NCBI GenBank assembly: GCA_030248295.1
Contig: JASANH010000264.1
Coordinates: 231,847-295,846, forward strand
Reading direction: 5' to 3'
Origin: Mesodorylaimus sp. YZB2_4
Lineage: Eukaryota; Nematoda; Enoplea; Dorylaimida; Dorylaimidae
DNA length: 64,000 bases
Positions 22,884 to 35,952 of the stretch are shown here, in pieces. The translations under genes were made by a program, and so were the position numbers. Within the stretch, counting starts at the first letter, position 1, and each line of letters begins with the position of its first letter. The notes under the pieces are model-generated. The model was not told where the DNA came from. It worked only from the letters and a program-made list of their open reading frames with translations, and made no database searches.

Positions 22884-25148
22884 ATGCTTCTGTCTATTGC
22901 ACTTCTTGCTTTGGTTGCCTTTACCGGCTCGAGTAATGACCATAACCAGTTCGAATATTCATTTCAGATCTTATTGGAAACTTTTTTCAGATGCTCTAAC
23001 AATGGGTCCAACGGAAGACACGTGCGATGTGGGTGAACTGGAACGAACCACAGGACTGTGCGCGAGAGGTGCTGATATCTCCACTTGCAACAGCTACTGC
23101 AAGAAGAAGTATGGCGGCGAACTGGTCGGTGCTGCGTGTAGCGAGCCTCGAAAAGATGGGAGGCGAGAGTGTATTTGCAAACTGAGTGAGTGATCAGTAT
23201 CGAATCTAAGCTCCATCCGTCTCCCCGCTCACTAATCATTCGCCATTGCTTTTACAGAATGCTGTAACCAGGGATGCTGGGGTGACCCTCACTGCTGGAC
23301 CTGCGATGGAGTCAAGTTCGGCTACCAAGGCTTGATGACGTACTATGTCCTGAAATCAATCAAGCAGAACCCCACTCTGCCCGAATTTGAGATCCTTCAA
23401 TCGAACAAGCCCTGGCAACAAGGTCCCATGGCCATCTTGGACATTTCTGAAATTATCATTCCCGACTGGGCATTACACATCAAGCTGAAGGTGCCGAATG
23501 GTACCAACGGGTATATATTGACGGTGAGTCATGCTGCTGGATGTTTTATGGTCCCTGTGCGATTTGGCCATTAGTTTGAGCGATAACACAAATGCGGGGT
23601 CTTCAATGCATGCCATCTATCGTTTTAGGTGAACGACAAGAGACAAAATATTCCGTACCGATTCTCTGAACTCGACGAATTTCGCGAACGCTTTGTCAGC
23701 ATCGTCTACGGTGATTCTACCAAGTCTCAAGTGATCCTGACCACCAGCTTCGGTCTTCGCATCGTCTACACCACAAAGAACGTCGGCTCTGGCAAGATGT
23801 ATTCCGACATTTCCATAGACACACCGCGCCATCCTGAATTGAAGGACAACTTGCACGGGTTGCTGGGACGATGGAACGGTAATCCTGACGACGATTCGAT
23901 CGACGCCAAAGGAGTGAAGCAAGTGCTCGATGCCAAATTCTCCTGGGCGTTTGGTGACAGTTGGATCGTTCCTGAAGGGAGAACCAAGACATCTGACTGG
24001 TAAATCAAAAAAAAGGTCTGAGTAATCGGTTTCAAAAATATTTTTGTTTCAGTGATCGCGAAGATGCTGTGAGAAAGGAAAAACAAAAAGAGGATTCAGT
24101 GAACCCCAGAGTCAAGCAGTCCGTCGAAAATCTTTGCCTAGAAGTCTTGCAGAACCCGCAACTGATGCAATGCGCCAAAGATCTGAATCGTGCTCTTCCT
24201 CTCGTCAAGAATTGCATTACAGATTTGATATTTATGGACGACGACAATGATCGAAAAGAATACATCCAAGACTTGGTCGAGAGCTTCGTCGTTACTTGTC
24301 AAAGACGGGGCCACAATTTTGACAAGATCAAATTCAGCTGGATCGTCGAGAGCAAACAGAAAATAGACGTCAAGACTTGCACCGTTCGAAATTTGGGTAA
24401 GTTAATGCAGGCTCGTCTGGCCTGAAGAGGACATCTGGGATTGCCCATTGGGATAATGTTGCATAGTTAGCTCAGACCAGGTCGAAAGACTGTCGCTCCT
24501 CTAGGTTCCAGGTAAGGCGCAAAGTCCCCACTGGCTGTTCCCTCCTGTAATGCAATGCCTACCCGAACGAATTACATGTTGACCCGAAGGTCGCAGACTG
24601 ACATAGTCGTCGTGTTTTCTCTTCAGTGCCCCTGTATCGCTTGTATAACCGAGCCACTGACAACCACTTCTACACTACCAACTTTGACGAAGCCAACAAT
24701 GCGGTCACTAAATTGGGTTACACTTCCGAAGGCTCCCCTGGCTTGGTCGCCAGCGCAGCTCAACAAGGCCTGCAACCTGTTATTCGTCTCTACAAACCTG
24801 GCCAAAAGGAAGATCATTTCTACACTCAGAACGAGCAAGAGGCTGCCAATGCGATTGCGAAGCTTGGCTATGCGCGCGAGGGCATTGCCTTCTTCTGTCC
24901 ATCAACAGCTTATTGCGGAGCGGACGTGGCTTTCCTGAGGTACTGTGTCAGGGCTTGTTGTGCTCTACTTGCCCGTTGCGAGCATCAGTTTCCACGACTC
25001 TTTTAGGTACTTTCGTGGCACCGACCATTTTTATACCACTAATAAAGTGGAAGGTAACAAGAACGTGATCCAAAAGGGTGGGAAAAATGAAAGCATCCTT
25101 TGCCATATCTGGCCCAGCAAAGGACCAGTGCGTCAGCCTGGAAAATGA
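22884..25148 (+). CDS. Secreted protein: Cys-rich module, vWD domain, DUF5648 repeats
   Basis: Seven exons: 22884-22932, 22991-23185, 23258-23523, 23629-23999, 24053-24396, 24627-24939, 25007-25148; phases agree and give 559 residues. A signal peptide (MLLSIALLALVAFTGS) precedes a cysteine-rich module (about 28-84) with C-x3-C (49, 53) and C-x-C (77, 79), the signature of the CS-alpha-beta fold found in some host-defence peptides. A von Willebrand factor type D domain follows (CWGDPHCWTCDGVKFGYQG to GLLGRWNGNPDDD, about 88-300), then a charged, probably helical region. From about residue 409 come three DUF5648-type repeats with HFYTTN, HFYTQN and HFYTTN motifs, separated by GYTSEG and GYAREGIAFF. 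The stop is at 25146-25148. This combination suggests an extracellular binding or matrix protein. Any immune role is inferred, and I know no family with this exact architecture. Confidence 0.88.
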
Positions 25149-25209
25149 GTCTTCTTCGATTCGGTGTTGCGTCATCATCTCGATCACATGATGATATGTT
25201 GCTTTTGAC

Positions 25210-25215
25210 AATAAA
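25210..25215 (+). terminator. Polyadenylation signal
   Basis: AATAAA 62 bases after the stop codon of the vWD/DUF5648 gene, followed by an AT-rich stretch. Its position suits 3' end formation of that transcript. Confidence 0.65.
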
Positions 25216-25375
25216 ATATTGCATCTAAATGAAAGTTACCTACTCAAAGAACTGGCATTTTCGTTATTGAAACTTCATTTGATGCTGGGTCCTCGAAGCA
25301 TGCCTGTTCAATCTTGCTCAATGTGTTTATCTTGCTGTGGTAGTGTGCACTCACGACTACAATTTTTCTCCCAGG

Positions 25376-25690
25376 TCGCACCTACAGTACTTCAGGGGAC
25401 AATGTGTTGAGAAAGAACAGTATGGAACTAGTGCATTCCTTAGCTTGGAGACCAGACATCAGCTTCGCCACGAGAGAGTTTTCACATCGCAGCTTCAACT
25501 CCAAGATCTTCAAGCAGGGGTGGTGGGTAAGGCATGTTCGCAAGCACAGGACTAGACTGGCATGCATGCACCAAGGTGGGCATTCCCCAGCAACAGACCT
25601 ATGTGCACTTACGTGAACGAGCAGCCAGCCAGGGTTACAAGTTGCCTGATAAAGGTCTCGCCTTCAGTATCAAATATCTCAGTAATCATT
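25376..25690 (+). pseudogene. Possible DUF5648-like remnant
   Basis: Downstream of the intact gene, a plus-strand frame contains HLQYFRGQ near 25380 (compare RYFRGTDHFYTTN in the intact gene). A further frame around 25600-25680 contains a GYKLPDKGLAFSI stretch (compare GYAREGIAFF). The two are in different frames without good splice signals. It may be debris of a tandem copy, but the resemblance is short and could be chance. Confidence 0.2.
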
Positions 25691-26414
25691 CAACCAAATC
25701 AAAAATGTTATTTTTACCTCTTCCTACATGGATCGGTGAGATTATACACAACTGATGTTCTTTGTGTATAGTCTCACGGGTCCATGTAAGAACCGCCACG
25801 GATCCACCGGTTTGAAATGCCCTCCTAAAACTTTCTCACAGTATTCCAACGTTTCACCTGGTTGCCAAATCAAGCCACTCTCAGGTTTCTTGCCCCAGCT
25901 CGTTCCCTAGCAATGCTGCGTAGGCTTACGCTTTTGCAGCTTGCAGAGGAAAATTTTTTCTAAGGATAGGCCACATTGCGAGGAAGTTCAAATCTTATGA
26001 ATGAGAGAGCTAATTATCCTTCCCCTAACCGTTTGAAAACAGCTCTCTGCGCATGGTCATTGTCGATTTAGCTGCAAGGGTGCGCCCAGTTCCACTAGTG
26101 TGTATGAGGTGTAACTGATTTCCGAGGTTGGTTCGAGCCCAAATATTGACAATCACCTTTCTGCATGACTTTTGAATTGACAGTTGACAAAAACCAATAC
26201 AGTTTCCTTCTTGTATACTTTCAATAGAGCAACCCTGATGTGAATTGAGTGAATATTTTTTAACTTACTGAGAAGGTCACACGCTTTTGATGGAACAGTG
26301 ATTGAAAGCAAGTGAATGTTGCAGTCATCATTGGGCTACTGAGCTTATGTTAGCCTCAATTTTCGAATGAAGAATGAAAATGAAAGAGTATGAATAGTTC
26401 ATGCAGGTTTGAAA

Positions 26415-26468
26415 ATCGGCAACCCTGGACGGTCAGAAACTTTGGACATACGGTAATCAAGAACATAT
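26415..26468 (+). repeat. Third copy of the MITE end from 3.9 kb
   Basis: TCGGCAACCCTGGACGGTCA followed by CTTTGGACATACGG and AGAACATATT parallels the right arm at 3886-3970 (CGGCAACCTTGGACATACGG, AGAACATATT). It lacks a nearby inverted mate, so it is a fragment. Confidence 0.7.
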
Positions 26469-27795
26469 TTATTCAATAAAATGCACTTGTGCACACAGCA
26501 ATAGCGAAGAATAAATTTTCAATGTAACTTATTATGGTATGTCTTTTCGGGTTCGAGGAAAAACATGCTGGATTCATTTTTTGAAAAGATTTGCGCACTT
26601 TACGAATCAAAAAGTTCTGTAAACATTCTTGGATCCTAGGTTTTGCGGCGACGCCCGTTACACTGAAAATGTTTTTGGGTTTTTTAATCACCTGAGCCAC
26701 CGCGGTTCTCTGAATGAAAACTTGATCATTCCTGAATTTCAGCAGAGCGGAGGTTGACAATAGTTTTGGTCATATAATCGTAGCCAGGTTTTGATTCTTT
26801 AGTAGCGGGAATGAGCAGTCGCTTTAGGACAGCCCTTCTCAGTCTTTTTGGACAGTAACATCAAATTCTTGTACATTCATGACTTTCCATTGCCATTTCT
26901 TTCTCCGCGGCTGTATATTGTCAAATTACGAGAGCATTTGGGACTGCAGCAACACCAAATGGACGCTGCGCTAGAAGACAGCACGCGGACACTAGCAATG
27001 AGGGCCATCAAACAGACTTTATCAGCAATCGTCCATGTGAAGAGGAAGCAGACACATGCTTTGTTGCGGCAAGGGGACAGGACATACCAAATGGTGGGGA
27101 CGGTATTGGCTTGGTCAGGTTTGCCAACATGGCACAGGCTGTGCTAGCCTCTTGTAGGCCCATCTTTACCTTGAGGGGCTCTATTTCCTTTTTGTGGGCT
27201 ACTGCCTTTTTACAATTGAGTGCTTTCTAAACGGCTGTTTGTTCACGTTTAGTTCGTGATTCTATCGGCTTTCGCTTTTTGCTTTCTGTACACCCCGAGT
27301 GCGCATCTGCAGCTAAGTGTACGGTAAAATATGACAACGGCTATGTACAGTAGTATGGCCCGCAGAGTTCCAAATCCGACCTCGAGGCTACACGCGAGCA
27401 TAAAGGATCTTTAACAGGTCTTGCGTGTATTCGTGTACAAAACTTTTCATGATTAGGCCTCCATGCTGGAATGTAGGCCCTAATAAGGCATTCAAGTTTG
27501 TTGGTAAGCTTAAAGCGGCAAGAATAATAAAGAATTTGGAGTGAAAAAATTAAAGATTTTAAAAAGATAGTCAAAATTCGGATGTTCAGAATGCACTGTA
27601 CAGTATGTACATAGTAGTTAGGTCCGTGCTAATGGAGGAAATGGCTTGCGGAATTTTTGCATTACACCAAGTCCAAGTCTTCCGACCTCGTCCATGGCTG
27701 AAACATGACCATGATAAGTGGCGCTCCCAGCTGCAAGCTCTGTGCGCAATATCGATTGCTAGCCGAGCCTCTACGAGTACCAAATATCACAGCAG

Positions 27796-28745
27796 GATCA
27801 GCTCGGTTCTCGGTTCGGCTCGGTTACTGGAACTAAGCCGAACCGAAAGAGGTGGAACCAAAAATTTCGGTTCAGTGCACCGAGTCGAAATTGTTCCGGT
27901 TCCATGGCGCACCAAGCAGCTGGTGTCGCGCAACCCTGGAGCAATGGATACACGAGCCTGGGAAAGGCACACTGGCAGCGCAACACTGGCCGCAGTGCTG
28001 CCAGGTGCAGGCAATTGCCCTAAATCTGGGAAGTTGTAAGCTATCAGGGCAGGTTTTAGGGCAGTGGAATTTCTGGGGCAATCTGAGATTTCCAGGGCAT
28101 TTTAGGGGATCTTTAGATATTAGCACTTTGTCTTCTTGTTAGCTCTCTCGACAATGCCGTAGCTCCAAAGGGTGTTTTCCACGATGAGAAGCCGGGTGGA
28201 AATCTCGCCGAAGCATTGGAAGTTTTTGGAACCTTTGAATACTGATATGGTATTCAAATGCGCTATCGTGGCTTGCTTAGAATATCGTTAGGCGTCTGGG
28301 AAGCAGTTTTCAGGTTTTAGTTTCAAAGGGCCTTTGCATTTTTTTTGGAAGTTGAGTTTTAGGGCAATCTGAACCTGCATCTGGGGCATTAGTTATTGCG
28401 TTGCAGACCTAGTCACATCTACTCCCGTAGCTAGCTTGAGTTATACCCCAGCCTAGTGTGAATGAAGGTGAGCTTGCGCGCGAACGTACTGAGCACTTTG
28501 ATCAGAATTCGTATAATTGTTCAGCTTCAAATGTGGCTTGTTTTTATTTTCCACCGTGGCGATTTGCTATGCAGCATGCTTTGTGGAGGTAAAATATCAC
28601 GAATAATGGTCTAAGTTAAGGCTAAATTGCACAGGAAAAGGCAGTGCTCTAGAACCGAACCGAATGGTTGAGAACCGAAACCGAAAGAGCCGATTAGCTA
28701 GAACCGAAACAAATATAAACTGATCCGGCTGTGAACCGAATACCT
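27796..28745. repeat. Paired clusters of GAACCGAA words
   Basis: Two clusters, 27796-27902 and 28648-28745, are dense in GAACCGAA and its complement TTCGGTTC, for example CTCGGTTCTCGGTTCGGCTC at the left and GAACCGAACCGAATGGTTG at the right. They bracket about 750 bases of non-coding sequence. Inverted subterminal repeats of this kind are typical of non-autonomous DNA elements, but no terminal inverted repeat or target duplication was identified. Confidence 0.5.
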
Positions 28746-31700
28746 TCTGACCACATTCCAGATAACATATTTGTGAAGGGGTTCTAATTTGGAAGGATCC
28801 GACCGGGTGAGGTGTAAATTACTGCAGGGGATACAAGTGCGATTGATCAACTTATCGATTGATGTTCGAGAAAGATCGTTTGACATACAGACGACACATT
28901 TATTGTCTTCTGATTCCGACTTCAATGCACCCGCATCTGCACTTAAAATTAATTTCAAAAAATGCTTTAAGTGAGTTAAAACTGCTTAGGAGAGTATTAT
29001 GCCAATACTCATGGCCATTTTAGGGGCTCAAAGGTCTTCCTGATAAAGAAGATTATTATCATTCCTTCAGGCCCCCTTTTATTACTGTGCTCCACATATT
29101 TACTGTGTTCTGATATCACTCTTTACAGTGCGTTTTGTGCGAGATGCACTCAGCGAAAAATAATCCTGCGACTTTGTCCATCGTAATTGGCTCATTTATT
29201 CGCCTTTCTTCTAGAAATAGACATCTTCTCTTTCTGTACTGTCCCCACTCAATTTGGCATCAACTAACAAAGTGACTAGGGGACCGGATTTGAGACATCA
29301 ACTTACAAAGGTCTACTTTTTCAAATGCCTTAGACCGGATTTGAGAAGTCTACATGGGTATTTCTTCCTGCATTTTTCTCGGGCATGTCATGTTATCACG
29401 TACTGCATGTTTATCAAAAATTTTACATCATGCCTTAACGACCGAATCTATTCCGTGCTAAAACCATGCAGAAAGCAAAAATCTGCCTTTCGATCCAAAG
29501 TCAGGAAACAGCCGAGACTCGTTACATTTACTGAAAAATCGAACTTTGTGTGCCTGTCCGAGTTGACCTTCCGCAGTTGTCTTGTCTTGGTTTTTCTTCG
29601 CATCCAGCGATAAGCGACCAATTCTTATGTTACAGGCAGCTGACAGATATTTGGTGAGTTTAGGTGTCCTCACCCCATCTCCCAAAATGGGGAATGGTGT
29701 TTCAAGAGTATGTGCATCTATTCCACCAAGCCTCCAAAATTATTTGAACAATCACAGTTGTGCATTATTTTGATACATGATAGTTTCGAGTTGTGAACCA
29801 TGGCATGCACGTCACACATGAATGCCTGCATTTCTCAGTCTCCTTGGCGCGATTTGGGCAAGGTGACAAGCAACAGGCTCGCATAGACTTAGCATTCAAG
29901 GTAGCTATTCGCAATCACTTTTCTTCAGGCCTTGTTCACAAAACCCATAAATCGTCGTGTTGAGACCAGATGAAAAGGGTGATGGACGACCCCCGCTGGT
30001 GAGAGAAGGCGTAGATGAAAATTGGCCGCCGTCACTGATCGATGCTGGGTCGGCGTGGAAGGGTGGTTAGCTAGAAAATGATAAATGAATAGAAAATGGG
30101 CGTCAAAACGATTTGCGACTGGAGAGCGTGCGTTTATGTGGACTCAATCAAAAGTGCCGGCGTCAGGCTGGCTCTAAACGCTCATCCGGACAATAGGGGC
30201 CTAAATTGATTTTGGTCAATCGAGTACAAGGATGAGGAAAATAGGGAGCCTGCCTCCGAGCTCGTCCAAGCGGAAAGTGGACAAGCGGCAAGGATGGCTT
30301 CGTGTCTCCAAGGAGTTATAGTTATCAGAAAACAGATAGCGCTGCTGATAAGATGGTGGCAGATGGTGATAGATCAGATTGGATTGGGGTAAGGCAGGAC
30401 AGATAAGACAGGTTTTAAACTTCGCCTTGCGAAAATGTTAAAAGAGCTTTCTCACAATCTCAATCTCAATAATTTAAGTGCAGGGCATCATGTGATAATC
30501 ACCACATTGAAGCCATAAGTAGAAAGAGAGCTGCTGGATAAGGATCAGATAGGTAAAACGGCGATATGGGCACTAAGGGCATTTGTTCCGAGCGGTTGGC
30601 CCCGTCATGCAATTGGTGACTTTGCTTATCAGTGTGCTGATGCATGTACATTTCTCACTCTGAGTTGGAGACAAGTCAGAACTGGGTAATGGCTGGTGTG
30701 GGCCTAACCAGTTCATGTGTCTTCTGCCTATCCAAACAGTGACATAAAGTCCCAGTCGCACATTCACACTTTCGATGATGTGATCCACGAGGAAGGTAAT
30801 CAGCACTCTGTTCCTGCTCCTTCGTGCATCCCAGTATATTGTGCTGTGTTGTTCCCATATGCAATCATCATCTACGCAATCCATACTCAAAATATGTTTT
30901 TGCACTTTAAAGAAACACGTGGGAAATCGGCAAATTTCCTCCTATTCTCGTGCCTCGTGTCTGCACAAGCACTGGTCTACTGTACTGTACACCTATCATG
31001 TAAACCTACAGTAAACTGTGAAACCTACACTCCTGGCAGTATGTATTGTAGAAAAACGCGATACCATCATCCCTTTCCCGATATTGTCATGGCATTTTTT
31101 GTATCGTTCCCTTTCCGTTACTCACACATGAGCAACAATCCATTTTGCTTGTACAAATTTGATGAGTATTTGCTCACGCTAAGGTTCTCTTCCTATTGTG
31201 TGCCCAACTTTGCCTAGGCTCAAGCTCGAACGAGCCAACACGCGCGTGCATTGCTTCCAACCATTTCTTCCAGTGTGTACCCAACGCCTCGCAGCCTAAA
31301 ACCGTATTTGCACAGGCGACCAACCAGTACAAAAGAGCCGTATAAGGGTCGGGGGGCAAGACAGCTAGGGTCTGCCCACTATGCCAAGGTGTATCGTTTC
31401 CTTCGTTTCCTGTCCCCTTTCCGTCCACTGTACACCCGTCGGCCATATAGGGCAAATTGGCACGGGCGCTCTTGCATGCACGTGTCTCGTTTGGAGGTGG
31501 GCGCGTGCCGACGGGATCATTTATTCAGTAGGCGAGGTGGAAAGAGAAGAAAAAAGCTCTTTTTAATTCAAATATTGACGAAGGGGCGAGAAGAGGAGCC
31601 CCATCCTTTACTAAACACGTCTCTCCGCTTCCGTTCCATGCCCGAGACCAAGTGGCCTTCTATGTAGCACTCTGACCCCCCTTTTTGGGCGCCTTGTGTC

Positions 31701-34700
31701 TCAAAGCGGAAAGGCTGTCTCTCGGATACGGAAATACGACAGCCTCCTGGCACCTGTCGTCGAGTCAGAGAAAAAAGTGGCGGAAAATTCTTGCAAGACT
31801 TTAAACTGCCAACAGCGGTTACAGTAACCCGAACGGGACACTGATCGTGAGCTCAGGCAAGCAAAGCGCCAAAACGGCGGGACAAGAATTTTTTCCTATC
31901 GTGTGTGTACTCATCCTTTTATTCAAAATCAAATCTGAAAATCGGGCTGGCTTGTCATCGGCAGCCGTCATCTGCCAGGCGCCGATCAAGTCACAGGCAT
32001 AAAGCGGGCATGTACCGAGGCTGGTCATGTGGACGAGTTTTGTGCTGTTGAAAAAGTGTCGGCGTCGTGTGCCAGCTGAAAAACAAGCATTCTCCGATTC
32101 GCGATCGCGATCAGGCCCCGACGTGTTGCAGCCCCCCATCGTCGCATGGGGGGAGGGGGACGGGCGTGGAAATCAGATTAGCACATTTTAACTGGAAAAC
32201 ACGGCTAATTCATTTAGCGCGCATGAGCCTTATTGCTTCCTCTTGGCCCCATCACCCGCTTAATCGGGCTGGCGGGTATTGGGTTCTTATTTGGGAGATT
32301 TTCACAGTCGGAGCCGAGACTGTTCGTGCGAAGGGAAGATTTTCTAGATTTCGAGTACACAATGCGCCCCTACCTTGAAGCGAGACGGAACTCTGCCCGC
32401 CCCTTCTTCGATTTCCACGCGCGGGCTTGGAAGGAAAGAGCAGCTGCTCGAGCGTTTACAGTAAGCCGTATGGGTCGTGATTTAGCCGAGGGGGTGGGCA
32501 GGTGCGAGTTGGAACGAGGATGAAGAAAACCAAAACAGGCGAGACGGGTCCTAATGGACGAGGACGAGGCGGGTAGTCGCTGTCAACCTACTCTCGTACA
32601 GTATCGAAGAAATCATTCGAGCGTAAATAACACGAAAAAAGGGGAGAAAAGTGGACGGGTCTAAAAACCAGAGTCCTCCCATCTTTCGAACGTCCAAGAT
32701 CAACAAGGCGAGCGCACGCACCGCCCCGAGGCCGAGGCGTTAATTAGGCACGACCAAGCCGAGCATGCCTCCATAATAAGGCGTCTTACAGGAAACGCAG
32801 CCTGTTGGACCACGCTCGCGGCCTGATCGACGCCCATTGTCCAACATAAGCCGCCCGTGAAACGGGGTTGGCATGGGATTCGAGAGAGCCACTAATGAGG
32901 AAGTGGACAAGAAAAGGAAAGTCTGTTTTTCAAAGCGAAATGCCACATTTATTCGTCCAACGTGCCCCTCTACCAACAATTTTGATTACTCGATCTGATT
33001 CTCTCCCGCAGCAACGAAAAAATGTATCGCACACTCACATAATTGAGCAGAAATTCAATGCTTGAACACCTGTTGAGAGCACTGCCGACGAATTGGGAGA
33101 CAAGAGTGTAGCAATGGCGAGCGTGGGCAGGGGATGACGAGATCGCCTCACGCTGAACAGGCCCCTCTCCCTCACATAACCCTGCCCCTCGGCACTTCGT
33201 CATCCAGTAAAAGATGCAAACGAGCAATGTAAAATTAACTTTATTCGCCTAAAAGGACTTTTTACACTATCACACTCGACGGAGGAGCCTTTACACTATT
33301 TGTCTACTCACTTTACACTGTTCCGTTAAAAACAATTTCTGGCCACAATCCCGTCGCCATGGACTCATCGCCAGCCTAGCGGTTACAGTATACTCGACAT
33401 GTTGACCCGTTGGATTTCCTAAGAAACGGACCCAGTTTCCTGTTATTCCTAAACAGCACATTTGCGCCTTCCTTTGCTCTGTTTTACTTTTTCCTGTCGG
33501 CCCGACATTTTCGTCGGGTTTGTTCCTATTGAGCCTTATTGTACGACCCCTGCTTTATTCTATCATGACGCAAAGGGGGATGTTGGAAAAGTGATGTTTT
33601 TTCATTTCAAACTGCTAGCACACCTTTTAGACATGGAATAGGTTGGCGATGGTGCGTTTGGCCTGTGGCGATGACGAAGCAGCCTATGATCCGGGATGTC
33701 GGCATTGAACAGTGGGACGTCGTGGTTGGTGTTTGCGCCTCGGCCGCCGACCGAATCCTATTCAATGGCTGACGTATTACCAGGCCGAACGGTCTCCGGT
33801 TGTGGATAGCAGACTGGAGGGTACCAAGGTGGCGCTCGCTCGGCTACCGAGTCCACGTAACGCGGATTAACACTGGCCAGTACACGAAAAAGAAAACGTG
33901 AGAACGACTATGAATAGGCAGCGGCACCCACCCTTTCCAAACCCTATGTAACTAAAACGTGGCCCGCTGACCCCCCCTTTAGTTTACACACACCTTCCCA
34001 CAAGGACGCCAAACCGTCTGGCTCGTACCGTCGACCCGATGCGTGACTGTACAGTTTGGATAAGTACGTGTCCGTTCCGAGTGCCGCTTTTCAAAAGCCA
34101 CCTAACGCCTTTTGCGCGCTATTCAATACTGATCCTAGCAAACTCGCCCCCCCCCATGCTCAGTCCCCAAACACCCCAGTGTCCCCACTTTCGGTGCGTC
34201 CTATTCATCAAAACACACTAAAACGGCGGCGCGGCGGCTAAAGTGAAAACAGACCAAAAAGTAAATGGAGCTTGGTTTTGGTAAAAAATGCGGCAATTTT
34301 AAACATGATTTTACATTTTTATCTCGACTCTTGGTCTTTGATAAAAGCCGCTCAGTGACAGGTAAGACATATGGAAGCATGGACGAGCAGACAGAACACA
34401 CGTTTCCCACGCGATTAAACCCACCAAAACACACTCATTTCCTAAAATGGTCCCGGCAACATGAATTTGTACATGGCCAGGTGAAAACGGTGGGAAAGAC
34501 GCGATCGTAGCAGAAACGAGGCTCGAGAGCATAAGCTAAACTAACGAGGTAGCTTTCTAATCTTGTTCAAACCTAGAATATGAATAGTTTTTATGGGTGT
34601 GTTCTCACGTTTTTCACAGCCCTTCGAGGAGTGCCATAAAGTGGAATATGGCCATGATGTTTGCTATTTGCCAACTACGACCTACTGTAACTTTATACGG

Positions 34701-35952
34701 GCATGTTTTCGAAAATCAGATGGAGCAGAAAGACGTAAAAGGCGTGGGAAGTGTGCGGTACAGTTCGGATCCGAGCCAGGCCACCCTCCAAGATAATGTT
34801 CGACCAAAGAACATGTTCGAGTTTATGAAACAGGTTCAACGACTAAAAGTACACCTCGCCCGAACAAGTTTAATCATAGTCCTAGGATGGCAGGTGTACA
34901 CGCACAAAACTAGTTGCTCTTCCAACTTTGAATTTCCACACCACCAAGTAGCGGATACAGTAAGACTGAGTTCACGCATCCATGAGGACAAATGGAAGTT
35001 GGAGAAAATCGGACGAGACGCAGTTCGTTGAGGCAGAAAAAATTTAGATCTAAAGTTTACGGGATTGAAAAAATTCTGAATTCAAAGAACCAAGAGGCCA
35101 AAAAATGGATGAGTGAGAGATCGATCCGCATTCAGCCAAACCCTAAAAACTCCCACCCAAACCCATTTAAATCACAAAATCTCATCAAAATTTTTTACCA
35201 CCATCTTCACTTACAATACGAGAAAATATTCAATGCAGCAGTCATATCAAATTCAAGACAAAAAGTAATAATTCTTTTTTTTCAACAGCTAACCACATGG
35301 CTGGCAGGAAACAAAATCCAAAGGTCAAGAATTTCACGCAATCATCGTACAATCCGGCTGAGATTTTTCTCCACATTAACTACATATATTTGAATTTTTT
35401 AATCTACAGAAGTGGTCAAAAAATTGGAAAATTACTGAACAAAAGAGCAAAAAACCAAGGTTCACCGATAAAGCTAATTACCAAAGCGCGGATTTCTGTG
35501 GTCCAATAAAGGAACTAAAGCATCGGCGAAAAAATTATCAAAAATCAGGATTTCGAAAGTGAACGAAAAAAACCAAAAATAAAGTCCTGCTCACTCAAAA
35601 CAAAATAATTTTGCCATAAAATCAAGTTTTCAAAGGCCAAAATCAAAAATATCTAAAGAAAAGTGCACTTTAGAAAACACTTTTTCAACAATTCTCGCTT
35701 TTCGAGAGACAAGAAAATTCAGTACTTACACACCGCCATTTTCAAATTCACAAAATTTCGTATTATGGCTCATTGTTTTCATGAAAACAATTCTTCCACA
35801 AAAAACTTGGGCGTATTGCGCTACGTTTTTTTACATACCGCCTGAGAAAAAAATGTTCATCCGAAAATTCTTTCCCAAAATAATACACGAGTTGAAATGT
35901 TCAAATTTGCAAATTCCCGCCAAATGGGGAAATTGAATTGAAATCTAAAGTC

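Larger units (their letters stand above)
25772..35952. other. 10 kb gene-poor region upstream of SoxB1's 3' end
   Basis: No gene was recognised. Contents: a copy of the MITE end (26415-26468); a minus-strand open frame at 26473-26760 with basic composition and a hydrophobic C terminus but no recognisable family; clustered GAACCGAA words at 27.8 and 28.7 kb; homeodomain-type TAAT words near 32185-32220; and CACTTTACAC words near 33245-33320. The part next to the Sox gene (34.9-35.9 kb) is very A-rich on the plus strand. Confidence 0.4.

Noticed and set aside
26473..26760. Minus-strand frame of 95 codons with a hydrophobic C terminus
   Set aside because: Protein-like in places but no family, no convincing splice sites and no copy elsewhere. 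Not strong enough to list as a gene.
30573..30905. 110-codon minus-strand frame that first looked transposase-like
   Set aside because: No catalytic DDE/DDD pattern or helix-turn-helix could be traced, and the flanks show no element ends.
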